A stretch of 64,000 bases of DNA from Echinostoma caproni. Taxonomy: Eukaryota; Platyhelminthes; Trematoda; Plagiorchiida; Echinostomatidae. The stretch is taken from assembly GCA_900618425.1 (NCBI GenBank), contig UZAN01040589.1:6539-70538 (forward strand), in the 5' to 3' direction. Position 1 is the stretch's first letter. The number at the start of each line of letters is the position of its first letter. Positions 37,076 through 48,426 of the stretch are shown piece after piece. Below the pieces are notes generated by a model, which was not told where the DNA came from, did no database searches, and saw only the letters and a program-made list of their open reading frames with translations. The translations under genes and the position numbers were made by a program.

Positions 37076-37534
37076 ATAATCTAAATTATGATATCGACGG
37101 TTTACTTTTCTTGAAATGCTGTGGATTGGAATTGTCAGGTGGCTAGAATTTTATACAATAATTCTTCCCCAAATAGATGGACGGCATTTCCCACCGAATG
37201 ATATGTCAGATCTATTAATCCCCAGTAGTGTGACTGTTAGCATAGATACTTACTAACGTTCTGGTTATTCATTTTTTTAGCCCTACCACTAACAAACGAA
37301 ACATGACAAAAACTATCAATCACGTGTCTCACTTGATTGATTGATCGATCTGTATTGTGATGAAAGCATTTTGAGTAAAATAAACCTCGTCGGTGAGAAC
37401 AAATTTAACAATATTACAGCAAATCGTCTTTCATTGTCTTGGCAGTACAAATATCGATGAAATAGATTGGCATATAAATCAATGTAGAGATGAGACGTCA
37501 AGAGACCGCCGAAACTGTGAATCCGTCAGGCGTC

Positions 37535-37562
37535 ATACACACACACACGCGCGCGCGCGCAC
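37535..37562 (+). repeat. Alternating CA/CG tract
   Basis: Alternating purine-pyrimidine run of about six CA followed by about seven CG units. This composition favours left-handed Z-DNA. Confidence 0.85.
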
Positions 37563-37920
37563 TCGCGTTCGCCCCCATGCTTGTGCTTTTCATCTTTCCT
37601 CGGTAGGTCAGTTTTGCAAGGCCTTATCACCTGTGGTATTCGTGTTCAGCACACACGCGCGCCCTTCATCACGCTCTTTCACGCTTTGTCGCCCGAGGCG
37701 AGTAGGTATATACAGCAGCAAATTTTGGAGAATGTTTTTTTACTGTTCTTCGGTTTGACTCAAACAAAGACGTTCATGATCATGAGCGACTGCAGTGAAC
37801 CAAGCGGTAGTCTAATGATAATCACATCCTCAACTTTGCGGACCATGTACCATTGGCGTCGCTTTTGAGAAACAAATTAAGAAAATGAGTGCTTAGCATG
37901 ATATATTTATATAAATATAA

Positions 37921-38017
37921 TCATCCCAATAACCTTGTCTGCAACATCGGGTGAGTTTTGGATGGGCAGCTCTTTCAGGGCTAGTTCATTGAACAATTAT
38001 TGCTATGTTCCGACGTT
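37921..38017 (+). repeat. Dispersed repeat module, copy 1
   Basis: AATAACCTTGTCTGCAACAT, GGGCAGCTCTTTCAGGGC and the following 40 bases align with 42489-42583. The first 60 bases also align with the reverse complement of the palindrome loop at 38230-38290. Confidence 0.75.
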
Positions 38018-38082
38018 TTGTAGGTGGATTAGATGCTACTAACCGCAACAAACGTGACTTGATCGTCTTTATAGAATATTTC

Positions 38083-38434
38083 ATAATAAGTAGTATGGGA
38101 TTGACTGAACGAAATGACCATGTAAGCACGCGACCAGTTGCACGATCCTTGCCGCTTTTCAGGTATGCGTATCCGGTAATCTTTTGTCACTTCATTCATA
38201 TACGTGTACCCAGGAGGTGTATTTTCGTCTGACTCTGAAAGAGCTGTCTATCCAATGGTTACCCGGTGTTGCAAGCAAGGTTATTGTGACGAAAATACAC
38301 TTCCTGGGTACAAGTATATGAATGAAGTGACAAAAGATTACCGGATACGCATGCCTAACAAGCGGTTAGGACCGCGAAAATGGTTGTGTGATTCCAGGGC
38401 AATTTTGTCCAGTCATTTATATACTACTTATTAT
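38083..38434. repeat. 352-bp palindrome (inverted repeat with 147-bp arms)
   Basis: Arms 38083-38229 and 38288-38434 are reverse complements with no net gap around a 58-base loop. The inner 70 bases of each arm (from GTATCCGGTAATC to TTTTCGTC) are almost identical, and the outer 75 bases about 70% identical. The loop matches the repeat modules at 37.9 and 42.5 kb. This may be a foldback/MITE-like element or two head-to-head copies of a repeat. Stem length exceeds that of a miRNA precursor. Confidence 0.85.
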
Positions 38435-38553
38435 GATGTATATATACATACAATACAATGCAATACAATTGCGAAGCTCGGCGAACAACTGAACACCAAG
38501 TTATACTACCCGAGCTACAAAACAACAATCAACACCGTTGTTTACAACATTGT

Positions 38554-38572
38554 CATATATATATATATATAT
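38554..38572. repeat. (AT)n microsatellite
   Basis: About nine AT units, 120 bases beyond the palindrome. Confidence 0.85.
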
Positions 38573-41500
38573 GTATAAAGAATGATCGGATTTATAGAAA
38601 ATACTCTGCCACATATTTGCTTACATCTTTCGTTACAACCTCTTTTAATCTAATTATGTTGCGACTGTAGTTGCATGTGGTGTTTTTAGGGCATCACCCA
38701 TCTCAGTATACCTCATGGGCGTCTGCTTCTAGTTTATATTTCGTCTCACTGACTATATGGGATCTTGGTGACTTTTGTGTTGGTCTATCCAAGATGAACC
38801 TGAAGCTCGCATCCAAATAGCTAATGTTTTCTTCAAAATACTTCGTGAATATGTAAGGCAGCGTTTTAGCATCACGCGTTCTCCGTTCACACACCTCCTC
38901 CGACACACACACAATGATTTTATTCAGTGTCCCTCTTCCTCATCCACCAGTTCCTCTTCTGAACACATCTAAGTCCATACCGGGATATACAAGTGTTCTG
39001 TCTTTCACTAACGGCCGATTTTGTTTGAACCTGATACTCGTTGGGTTTGTATCCAAGAACGATGGTATTCTGAACAGTTCACTATTATCGGTTTTTGTTT
39101 ATTTACCGCGCAATATACTGATCCCTGTTGGATACGCACATTGAGCATGTATCTGACCAACAAGCATTTGGCGAGATGGGTACATCGATTGATTACTCAA
39201 TTTCATTTAGGTTGAATTTTTGTTCAGGCTTTTACGATTTTCGCAGTGCAAAACTCAACTAATAACAAGAGCGTTTAAAACCGTGGACAGCATTATTGTT
39301 ACGTTTGTATAAAACGAAATGAATCCTGATCACATGGGGAGCTGTTAATTGACCACAATTGGATGATATTTACGTGAAAATAAACCGTTTCCTGAATACA
39401 CCTTGTGTTATTAGACAAATTGCTCGTCAATTGGCAAGCATTTATGATCACTTGTGCGTGGAGCATCGGATTCAAAGTATAGTGGATTAGAAAGACTTGA
39501 TGAAAGACATTTAAAGGCCAGTTGATCTACCCGCGCACTTTTCGGTATTCAGAAAGATGGCTTTGAGTGTGAACCTCCATGCTCGGCTTTTGCTTGAAAG
39601 CGCAACTATTTTCATCGAACAGAACTGACTTAACCTCTACATTTCCCTAGGACCCAAACGGTGCGGTATTTTCAAGTCTCGATTCATACACACAACGAAA
39701 GACACATTCTTAAGTCGCCGAATCCGGTTCTCACCAATCTACCTTGTCCGGAAGCCATCACTGTGGTACAATTATTCATTTCCCCCATTTTGTATATAAC
39801 GCACTCCACTGTCTAGTTGTCCTCATAAAAATTTCAAGGATCACCAAACTGCTCCCTTTTAGGCTCTTCCAATTGGCGCCCCAGCATTCATTTTCACATG
39901 TTCTCACTAAACCGTCCAAAAATTATTGTTCGTATACCACTCCTAATACTCCGCTCTGTTTTGTTCTGTCCTCCCCAACTTGTTTCTATGCCTGGGCATA
40001 TGAAATCGTTACTTATGGAGCGTGCAAACTAGATGGTGTTCCGGCCTGCGAGTGAAAACATTCATTTTATGGGTCTGCGAGGTTAGAAAAAGTCACAATC
40101 GTTTTGGTTCTGTGTGCATGCTAAGTCACTCCTCGCTGTGTGACGCTAGCTAGCTCTGGCAAAACAATATGGGCTCTTTGCGGGCGGCATGTTGAATTTG
40201 GCCGACCTCAAACACAGCATCTGTGGGAAAATCCACGTTCGTTTTGCGCAAATTTATTTCATTTGACAAGTTGCACCGGTGTGGGAAAGTGGTATTCTTG
40301 ATGCTGCTGTTTCTGCGGTCGTTCTCTCTCTCTCTTTCTATCTCTTGTGGGTGCTTGTCCGACTGACAGCATATGTGAGTGCATCGGTCAGGCATGTGCA
40401 TTCAGGAGCCCAGTTGGCTCGGTCTTTTTGTTCGTGTCTGTTTGCACCCCCTCCCGCCCCAAAAAATCAACATATTTTGACATTTCTGGACTGAGGTTTT
40501 CTACCGCAGTCGTTTCCCTCGCATTTTGTTTCTGTGCGAGTGAAGAAAGAACTTACTATGTGATGATAAACAGGTCAGAGTTCGCAGATGAACTCGCTTG
40601 AGGTCTAACAACCCATCTCTCTTTGAATGTGGTTACATTTGAGATGGCGGGGGACGTTATTTCGAATGAAGGCCCATCACGCAATATAGTAACAACCGTG
40701 TTTTCATTCGATTCCGGGTTAACTGCAAACCATTGTCCTAAGGGGTGCGCTAGTGCTTATACCCGGTAGATCAAAATCGGTCACCTGCAAAGTTGTTGAT
40801 TTTTAACTCTCAAAGGGATACGTAGGAGAATGAGTGATATTTTTCAAACATGATCAGAAATGTCGGTCAGTTACTAAGCCCCATTCATACAATACAAATA
40901 GGGATTTGTGACCAACTATTCTCGCTTTTGGAATTATATGAAACTTTGGTAAAAATCCCATTGTCAGCCACCAACACCTTCTGCCCTAATCTGCAAGGAA
41001 TTACTCAATCTCAATATCTGTCAGATACCAGAAACTGATCCATAATTTATTTCTCTAATGTGATAAACTTGGTCGTCTGAATCGAGGAGAACGACCAACT
41101 TGAATTGATACCTTGAAGAACAATGGTGATATCCAAGCTGTTTTCTATTTTACGTACCATTCTTGACAGCTCATGAAAAACCGATTCACTTTTTATATTT
41201 CTGGTGGCCAGTTAATTTGTAAAGGGCCTTCTGTTTTCTATTACCTGAAAGTATGATATGGTATGTGATCAGTTGATAAATGCATTTACTCAATTGTTTC
41301 TCCCGTCATAGAAAGTTCACCAAGAAAGACGTTCGAACATGATGCACATGATGCCTGAAGAGTTAATGAAATTCGCTCCGTTAACCCTCACAAGGGCCTA
41401 ACAACTGAGTTCCCTTCAAACAGGTTGTCTTCAACCTACTGATCCTGACCGTGTCCTGATCGTGCGTATGCTTCCTGCTGGTTTGGAAAACATTTTAATA

Positions 41501-41700
41501 TCTGTTTTGGATTTTATAGTTATTTTAAATACAAACTAGTTCACACACCAACCATCATTCATCTCTGTATCTCTCCCAGTCACCCCACGGCGTGTTTAAA
41601 ATTATCCAATGCGTTATCCTTTATGGACGAGGTCAACGTCTATTTCAGCTCATACTACTCATTAGTAACAAATGTTACAATTCGTTTTTATCACTTTCAG

Positions 41701-41872
41701 GTGCAACACATGCATGAAGAGTTTCACCCAAATGTCCAATCTCCAGTCCCATCAAAGGCAGCATATGAAGGGCAAGCCGCATCGGTGTGAACAGTGTTTC
41801 ATGTCCTTTGATAGCAAAGACGAACTGGATGTTCATGTTCAGGCTAAACACTCGGGTAATCGATATGCCAAG
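41701..41872 (+). CDS. LIN-29/Rotund/Squeeze/ZNF384-family factor, internal exon (fingers 4 and 5)
   Basis: The first base completes the split Arg codon. Finger 4 follows (Cys 81, 84; His 97, 101 in the same numbering; SFTQMSNLQSHQRQH) and then finger 5 (Cys 109, 112; His 125, 130; FDSKDELDVHVQAKH). 'FTQ.SNLQSHQRQH' is the strongest family signature. Acceptor AG is at 41699-41700. The donor GTCAGT begins at 41873, and the exon ends in phase 0 after AAG (YAK). Joined to the next exon it gives NRYAKVLVCPIC. In animal relatives finger 4 has, from memory, a longer Cys-Cys spacing; here it is the standard two residues. Confidence 0.93.
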
Positions 41873-44729
41873 GTCAGTGATCTCGTGAACGCGGCGATTT
41901 TCCACTCGATTCATGAAAGGGGCTGTAAAGGTTTTTCTTACAGGTGGCTCCATTTCACCTGGTGTACTTCATCTTAAATTAGAGCTTTTTTTAGTATAAT
42001 AGTTGCTGCGGTTGTACGATAGATCACCAATGGTATCTATTGCTTCCGAAGTTTTCGTGTGAATGGCTGATGATAAAACTGATAAAACTAATCGGAAAAC
42101 TAGTTGGTACGCAAACCAAAATATTGCAGATTTGACTCGTTTTATTCCATTACTGTTTTCGAATTGAATACTCTTTTTACAAAATCACATCTTTTTAGCC
42201 GCAAGTATTTAAGTGATACAACTGGTAATCCAAAAGTTGCACTCCGTTCCCATACAAGAGCTACTGGTGTTCGCACGTTAGATTCTACTATCCTCAATAA
42301 ACTCAAAAACGAAATGGCTTGTTGACGTGTCGCAGTTATTTTCTCTAGCAGAGGTTTTTCCAAAACTAATATTGAGGCCAGTATCTTGGACGCTTTGGTT
42401 TAAACACGATGTATCAATACCGGAAATATTAATTTGATCGATGTTCATCCCCGTTATCTTTCACCCGTAAGAATATATATATATATTCGTCACAATAACC
42501 TTGTTTGCAATACCGGGTAACCATTGGATAGACAGCTCTTTCAGAGCCAGTCCAATGAAGAATCAATGTTATAGTTCGATGTATATGAATGTATATGAAA
42601 GTATATCAACGCTGAGTAAACAGTAATAGCCAGTGACGCCGTTGACTGAAATGAACTGACCAAATTCATGAACGGTGTAATTTGGTGTATTTACCTTTAA
42701 GGTAAACCGAAGCAGGGAGTTCATTTTCTCCGATTGGGAAACGCAGCTGTTTTGTAGATAATGATGTTTATTCATTATCCTCCGTCATTATTACTTATTT
42801 GTTGTTACTTATTTGTTTATTGTACACCGTACAAAGCAGATCACTGTAAAATAAGTTACGCTCAGGTGTATATGTTGAATAAAAACGACGAGGTACACGT
42901 TATGTTAGCTAATGCCCGGGCAGATTCGTGTTGTCACTTTTTCTATTGTGTACGAAACTGATATACAATGTAATCATAATTGTTGATGAGATTTCACCAG
43001 TTTTCCATTTCCATTACTTAAAATGACTTGGATCGGATCAGCTTGTATAAAGTTAATCGGGTAGTGTTGAACATGGGCTATCTAGTCCTAGCGTTATTTG
43101 ACCATCACATTAAAAGAGTAGAACGTTTGAGTTTCTTAACTAGGAACAATGTTCTTCTAAATTACTTTCATTGTATACAAGGGAAAAAATCAGTTTTCTT
43201 AAAAAAAACAGCTTTGATCGATCAAGAACTGCCTGAAGATGCGTATCGGAATAAAGCAGTTTTGGGTTTTCGCGGAGTGTATAAAATTTATATCATATTT
43301 CCTGTTTTCAGTCGCGGTTACTTATAAGTAGAAATGTAGTGTAAGCGATATTAGTCTTTCGTAATTTGCCTCCAGTCGAAATACTGAAGAAATTCAGCCA
43401 ACCACACACTCCTCGTCGAACTGGATGCATGGAGGATTGGGCGTGTAGATGATGTTTGAAGGGCGATGAGTTACAACTAATGTTCCATCTTTTATATTAC
43501 ATAATTTGAGTTACAGCAGTTACACAGTATCATACTGCAAAAGGTAGAGAAGGGCAACCTTCACATAAGATCCGGTTTATTGATTCTGCGTTTAACGAGT
43601 GTAAGGTTGTAAGTTTGGGAAAAAAATGTGACGGCGTTCCACAAATCAGCTGTTCAGTGGAAACAAAGAAAATTGGAGCAAAGAAGTACGACATCTAGGA
43701 ACCGGAATCTGATAGGGAGCACTAAATGCCTGTGTACCGGAGGTGGGGGGGGGGACGGACGGNNAAGGCAAGCACTGAAGAACAAAAAACAAAGTAGCGA
43801 TTGTAGAGAGGGAAAAGTGAAGTTTGTGGGGACGGCGGAGTTTAACGACAAGGACCCCATCCGCATCCTTGTTGAATCAAATTTTTTCAAGGACTTCACA
43901 TTTTTGTTGTCTTTCAGTACTCGTTTAATTAGTTTATTCCGTAAATATAAGAGTAAAAAATCCTAAGAAGAAGTGAACTTTCGGCTGTTTTGTGTGGATC
44001 TTTCTTTTGGTTTCACATGTGTCCTTTCGAAGGTTCATTTAGTATGACCTTTCCATTCAATCCCCTCCTAATAACACGGAAATATTTTAGTCACATTTGC
44101 AAAGTTTATCGTTATGAGTTAATAATTTAATATGATTGTTGTTATTACTATTACTATTTTTATCATTTGCTTTTTTATTTCTATTATGATAAAACATATT
44201 TTTATATTGGTGAATACTTTTTACATCAGTTTCGATAAGCGTTATGAATTGTATGTTCGATAATATAAACATCCTTTATATGCACTACAAATTTGTATTG
44301 CGAAATTTACTTACGGGGCTGTTTCGGACCCTTGATTTTGAAAAAGATGGATTCAATTAATCGAAAGAATGCTCAGTCACACCCTGTCTTCATATTTGTT
44401 ATTTTACCGAATCCGAAAACTTCACTGGCTATTGTGATGTTTCCCATGACCGGCTGAATAAAGAGTTGCATTAGTTGAACAGTAGAAATCATGCTTTGGT
44501 GTAAAATATTAGAGTCAGGATGACTGATAGCGGTAAACGGATCAAAATACTCCCCGCCCTTACTTTACTGTGATCCGAAAGGAAAAAAACGAGCACAGAA
44601 TCTACATGGTAAGGCAAGAATAGGGGGACAGTATTTTAGTGGGGCATTATTAACCGTCGCTCAACGATCCATGTATTTGCCCATTCATTTATCGTTCAAC
44701 TTTTTCCATACTGTTTGTGTCATCATCAG
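41873..44729 (+). other. 2.9-kb intron of the zinc-finger gene
   Basis: Canonical GT at 41873 and acceptor CATCATCAG ending at 44729. It contains an AT tract at about 42474-42486, a repeat module (42489-42583), a G run with a two-base N at 43763-43764, and no recognised gene. Confidence 0.85.
42489..42583 (+). repeat. Dispersed repeat module, copy 2
   Basis: CACAATAACCTTGTTTGCAA, GGATAGACAGCTCTTTCAGA and the next 35 bases match 37921-38017 and, for the first 60 bases, the reverse complement of the palindrome loop. It sits directly after an AT microsatellite, as copy 1 sits after an AT-rich run. Confidence 0.75.
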
Positions 44730-47700
44730 GTACTTGTCTGTCCGATTTGTACAAAGAGTTACAACTCAGAGACCTATTTGGCCAAGCACATGGATCGTCA
44801 CAAAGATGCGTCACAAACTGCTCAGAATGATCCATTGAATGCAAATCGTTCGGGCAGTTGTGTGGACGATCTGTTTCCCGTGGGTTTGCACAATCATCCA
44901 ATGGCAATGGCTGCCGCCGCCTCAGCAGCTGCATTAAGTCGAAGCAATCCTGCGGATATGCACGGTGCAAATGCGCCTACCCGACACCATGGTGCTCATC
45001 ATCACAGTTCGGTTGCACAACACAGCCAACAGCAACAACAGCAACAACAACAACAAGCTGCGTCGGCAGCAGCAGCAGCAGCTGTTGCAGCGGCGCACCG
45101 AGCCGCGGCCGTTGCGGCTGCTGCCGGTGGAAGCCGAGGTGACTTCTTCAATCCCGGTGTCTGCTCCATGTCTGACTCGAGAGTTGGCACTCCCGCAACT
45201 GGTCTGTGTCCACCCGGTGTGAATGGTGGAACAGGTGCTGGCACCAATCGGAATGATCCACTCAACTACAGTACCATGTCAGAACATGACCTGTTTCATC
45301 ACTTACCGGCTAGTTTAAACACGTCTCATGCGGCACATCTTGTTGCCGCAGCCGCAGCTCAACAACAGCAACAGCAACAGCAACAACAACCAAATCAGTC
45401 TTTAGCGTCATTCGCAAAACTGCCACATATGACCAACCCGTTTAATGAGTTCCGGCCCCAGAACTTGTTCAGCCATTCTTCGGTGTCCATCAGCTCGCAC
45501 TCGGCAAATTATCCACATTTGGATGCACATGGTGCGGGCGGACCCCTAGCACCACCACCACCTCTGCCACCACAGTCACACCCGAGTACATTGCACTCAC
45601 ACCCCCACCACGGTGGTTGCGGGAAGCGTTCTGACTTGGGACCCCTGGCTGCAACCCGAATGATGGGAATGGGTGCAAATCAGCATTCTCCATCACCCCA
45701 TTCATACCAAAACTCACCGGGAAGCGGAGGAGCCATGGACCAGCAACTGTTAAATCTGACTCATGGATCCGTACCTTCGTCAAGTTCCCAACAAGCAGAC
45801 ATCAAACGAATGTGTAACACACCAATTGAATCTCCGCGACCACCTGAGGTAGAACAGTTTGGTGTAACAGACGATCGGCATAGCAGTTCAATGTCTGTGT
45901 CACAGCAATCACATCACCCACACCAACAACAGCAGCGACATCAGCAGCAGCAACAACAACAGCAGCACGCACATCAACATCGTCATAGACATCATCCTCT
46001 ATTAGCCATGGAGGATCAGGTTGTGGCTGATTATACCGCTTTACCTCCACCACCTGCTCATCAGCACCGGGCTCCAATCGAACAGGATATGTGCCGCGGC
46101 AACGTAACATCTTCAGGTCATGAGCTTGAAAAGCCAATTTTTCAGACCCCAGACAACAGCTTTGTGGACACAATGAGTAGTTCAGATCCAGTACAGGCTA
46201 GTTCACCGGTTGATCAAACTATGGACTCGGTTGAAAAGCCCCGAGGGTTGGAACTGTCACTGGATGCTCGATCCTATATGATGCAGCCACCCCGCCTTTC
46301 TCCTCCAAACTCGCCGTTGGTCAATCCAGCAGATGCCTCAAACGAGAACGTCCTTAAATCAGACGAAATGCTGTCCAATCAGGCTACTGAATGTCGATCG
46401 GTCATAGACCCGGCGAACAGTGTCGCTGCTCGTGGAGAGGATGGACGTGCACTACTTGGTGTTACGGATGTGGGCAAAACTTCACGAAGCGCTCCCGCAC
46501 CTAATGTGTACGACTTTTTACACCCAAATGACAAATCTACCATAAATTCTAATCAGCTGACCGATTCCAGCCGTAATGCTCCAGATACTAGACGGACCAC
46601 AGATTCAGCTTATGAGATGGGTTCGCCGACTAGACGCGCACATGAGTTGAATCGATTTATACCTACAGTGGAAGAGCCTATGCGTTCGAGCGATCAATTG
46701 GCAGTGGTTGATCCAGGACCGAATTCGCCGCGAAATTCCCTCGAATGTACAACCGGTACCATGCGTGATGAAAGAGATCAAATCAAGTCATTGTCAACTC
46801 CACCGACTGAAGATGGAGAATCGGAGAATCATCGAATGGATAAATCGTTTGTGAGCAGCGGCGCTGCATCAACTGATGTGAAACCAGACCCTGGGACGCA
46901 ACCGGTTTACGATTCTCCATCATCCTCACCTTTGGTTGCTCCGTGTTCGGAATCTGAATCGACAAACTCGTCTCCAGCTAGTCTGGGCAGTGGACGCCAG
47001 TATACGTCCGGAACACCCTCGTACACACAAACCCTAAACATGGCTCCATCCACACCATTAAATGTAATGGGTAGTGGAGATCCACAACTGAACAGATCTC
47101 GAGGTTGTGTGGACACATTGACCAATCCGTTCAATGCAACATGTTCCACTGTAGCGTCCACAGCCGCAGCAGCTGCAGCCGTGGCTGCTGCAATGGCTTC
47201 TGGTCAACAGCATGACATGTCAATTACAGCTCTTGACCGAAACTCCTCGACTCCATCTGTATTGCCCACACCACAGACCTTGTTCTCAATGTCCAACACG
47301 CTTCAGCGTCTTCAATCGGACAAAATGTCCGTAGACGGGGAGATGAGTAACGACGAAGACAGAAATGAGCTAAATCCGAGTCCAACACGAAACAAAGACG
47401 CCAATTTCTATTTTGATTCTCAGTGGCGTCAATTCAATCATTCGACCAATGAGGACAATCGGTCAAAATCGAAATCCATCGATCCGACTGAACTTTCCTC
47501 TCGTGGTGGTAGCAATGGAAATAGCAGTGTGCATTCAAAACACCATCATCATCACCACCACCATCACCATCATCATCAGTCTATTGTGGGTTCGAACAGA
47601 CGGCGTCGACGTCATCACTATATTCCACAGCACATGCCGGTTGCAACGGACTCGGTGAACTTTGGTGACCTTCATTCATCCGCCGAAGCTGATCCTCACA

Positions 47701-47981
47701 ACACGAACAAACCCACCTCATCCACCTGTTCAAGTGCATCCCCGGTGAACTATTTCCCTGCTCCATCTGCCCCGACCCAAGCCCAATCCCATCCCCATCC
47801 AAGTTCGGCCAATCCTCCGGTCTTTGAAACAAAAATAGGTGACGCAGTTAGTCCCACGTCGACTGCCGGTGGGACCAATGTCGGATCCGCTTTGGGTTAT
47901 TCAAATTCGGCGAAATCGAATGCATTCTCAACGGAAAACATCTCCACTTCACCCTGCAAATTCTCCAATGTTCAATTTTAG
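44730..47981 (+). CDS. LIN-29/Rotund/Squeeze/ZNF384-family factor, last exon (finger 6 and long low-complexity tail)
   Basis: The exon starts in phase 0 at GTACTTGTCTGT and gives finger 6 (Cys 141, 144; His 157, 161; YNSETYLAKHMDRH), matching the 'YTSETYL.KHM..H' last finger of the ZNF362/384 group. About 1,060 further residues run uninterrupted to TAG at 47979-47981. This tail has Gln runs (45027-45056, 45360-45389, and a Gln/His-rich block near 45924-45980), Ala runs (45057-45130, 47159-47197), a 12-His run (47541-47576), a Pro block near 45550 and many Ser/Thr-Pro sites. Such tails usually act as activation or partner-binding surfaces in nuclear factors. The family patterns developmental timing (LIN-29), appendages and neurons (Rotund, Squeeze); its role in flukes is not inferable here. 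An upstream ATG at 44715 lies in the intron and is not the start. Confidence 0.93.
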   Translation, partial: VLVCPICTKSYNSETYLAKHMDRHKDASQTAQNDPLNANRSGSCVDDLFPVGLHNHPMAMAAAASAAALSRSNPADMHGANAPTRHHGAHHHSSVAQHSQQQQQQQQQQAASAAAAAAVAAAHRAAAVAAAAGGSRGDFFNPGVCSMSDSRVGTPATGLCPPGVNGGTGAGTNRNDPLNYSTMSEHDLFHHLPASLNTSHAAHLVAAAAAQQQQQQQQQQPNQSLASFAKLPHMTNPFNEFRPQNLFSHSSVSISSHSANYPHLDAHGAGGPLAPPPPLPPQSHPSTLHSHPHHGGCGKRSDLGPLAATRMMGMGANQHSPSPHSYQNSPGSGGAMDQQLLNLTHGSVPSSSSQQADIKRMCNTPIESPRPPEVEQFGVTDDRHSSSMSVSQQSHHPHQQQQRHQQQQQQQQHAHQHRHRHHPLLAMEDQVVADYTALPPPPAHQHRAPIEQDMCRGNVTSSGHELEKPIFQTPDNSFVDTMSSSDPVQASSPVDQTMDSVEKPRGLELSLDARSYMMQPPRLSPPNSPLVNPADASNENVLKSDEMLSNQATECRSVIDPANSVAARGEDGRALLGVTDVGKTSRSAPAPNVYDFLHPNDKSTINSNQLTDSSRNAPDTRRTTDSAYEMGSPTRRAHELNRFIPTVEEPMRSSDQLAVVDPGPNSPRNSLECTTGTMRDERDQIKSLSTPPTEDGESENHRMDKSFVSSGAASTDVKPDPGTQPVYDSPSSSPLVAPCSESESTNSSPASLGSGRQYTSGTPSYTQTLNMAPSTPLNVMGSGDPQLNRSRGCVDTLTNPFNATCSTVASTAAAAAAVAAAMASGQQHDMSITALDRNSSTPSVLPTPQTLFSMSNTLQRLQSDKMSVDGEMSNDEDRNELNPSPTRNKDANFYFDSQWRQFNHSTNEDNRSKSKSIDPTELSSRGGSNGNSSVHSKHHHHHHHHHHHHQSIVGSNRRRRRHHYIPQHMPVATDSVNFGDLHSSAEADPHNTNKPTSSTCSSASPVNYFPAPSAPTQAQSHPHPSSANPPVFETKIGDAVSPTSTAGGTNVGSALGYSNSAKSNAFSTENISTSPCKFSNVQF

Positions 47982-48354
47982 GCCACAATTGTCATTTGAT
48001 TGTATGCTGCCCATTGTGCACATCCTTCCCGACTTAAAACTGAGTTGCAAAGCGTTGGAAACTACTGATCTAGTTTTGTGAACTCTTCAAATAGCACACA
48101 CTCCCTGTGAACCAATCCTTCCCACAAACACCCGTGCTCCTTCGATCTCCCCTTAAATCAAACAGAAAACACTTAGTCGGATAATAGATTCAACCTCCTG
48201 TATGCATCCGGTTACGAATCACCCAGTATCTCACACTTTCCGTCCCTCTTGTAACTTCCGGTGATGATCTGTTTTCGGCTGACGAGTTAATTTCTCCCTC
48301 ACAAATGACTACCGTGATACTCTCCTCGATCGGTTGACTGATGAAGCTTGTTCG

Positions 48355-48426
48355 ATCAACTAATCAATCAATCGTAAAGTCAATCAATCGTCCAATCAAT
48401 CAAGCAATCAGTTAATCAATCAATTG
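48355..48426 (+). repeat. Imperfect (TCAA)n tract
   Basis: Repeated ATCAATCA-type units over about 70 bases in the putative 3' UTR. Confidence 0.8.

Larger units (their letters stand above)
34094..41700 (+). other. 7.6-kb GC-AG intron
   Basis: Donor CAG|GCAAGT at 34091-34099 and acceptor TATCACTTTCAG ending at 41700. Joining 34093 to 41701 restores an unbroken KPYRCNTC finger, and no GT donor near 34094 would keep the frame. The intron hosts a decayed SINE (36.9 kb), a CA/CG alternating tract and a large palindrome. No other gene was recognised in it. Confidence 0.85.

Noticed and set aside
38083..38434. miRNA precursor
   Set aside because: Arms of 147 bases are far longer than a typical precursor, and the loop is a dispersed repeat.
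44689..47832. Several ORFs overlapping the large exon in other frames
   Set aside because: They are shadows of the 1,083-codon exon, driven by its CAG- and GCA-rich runs.
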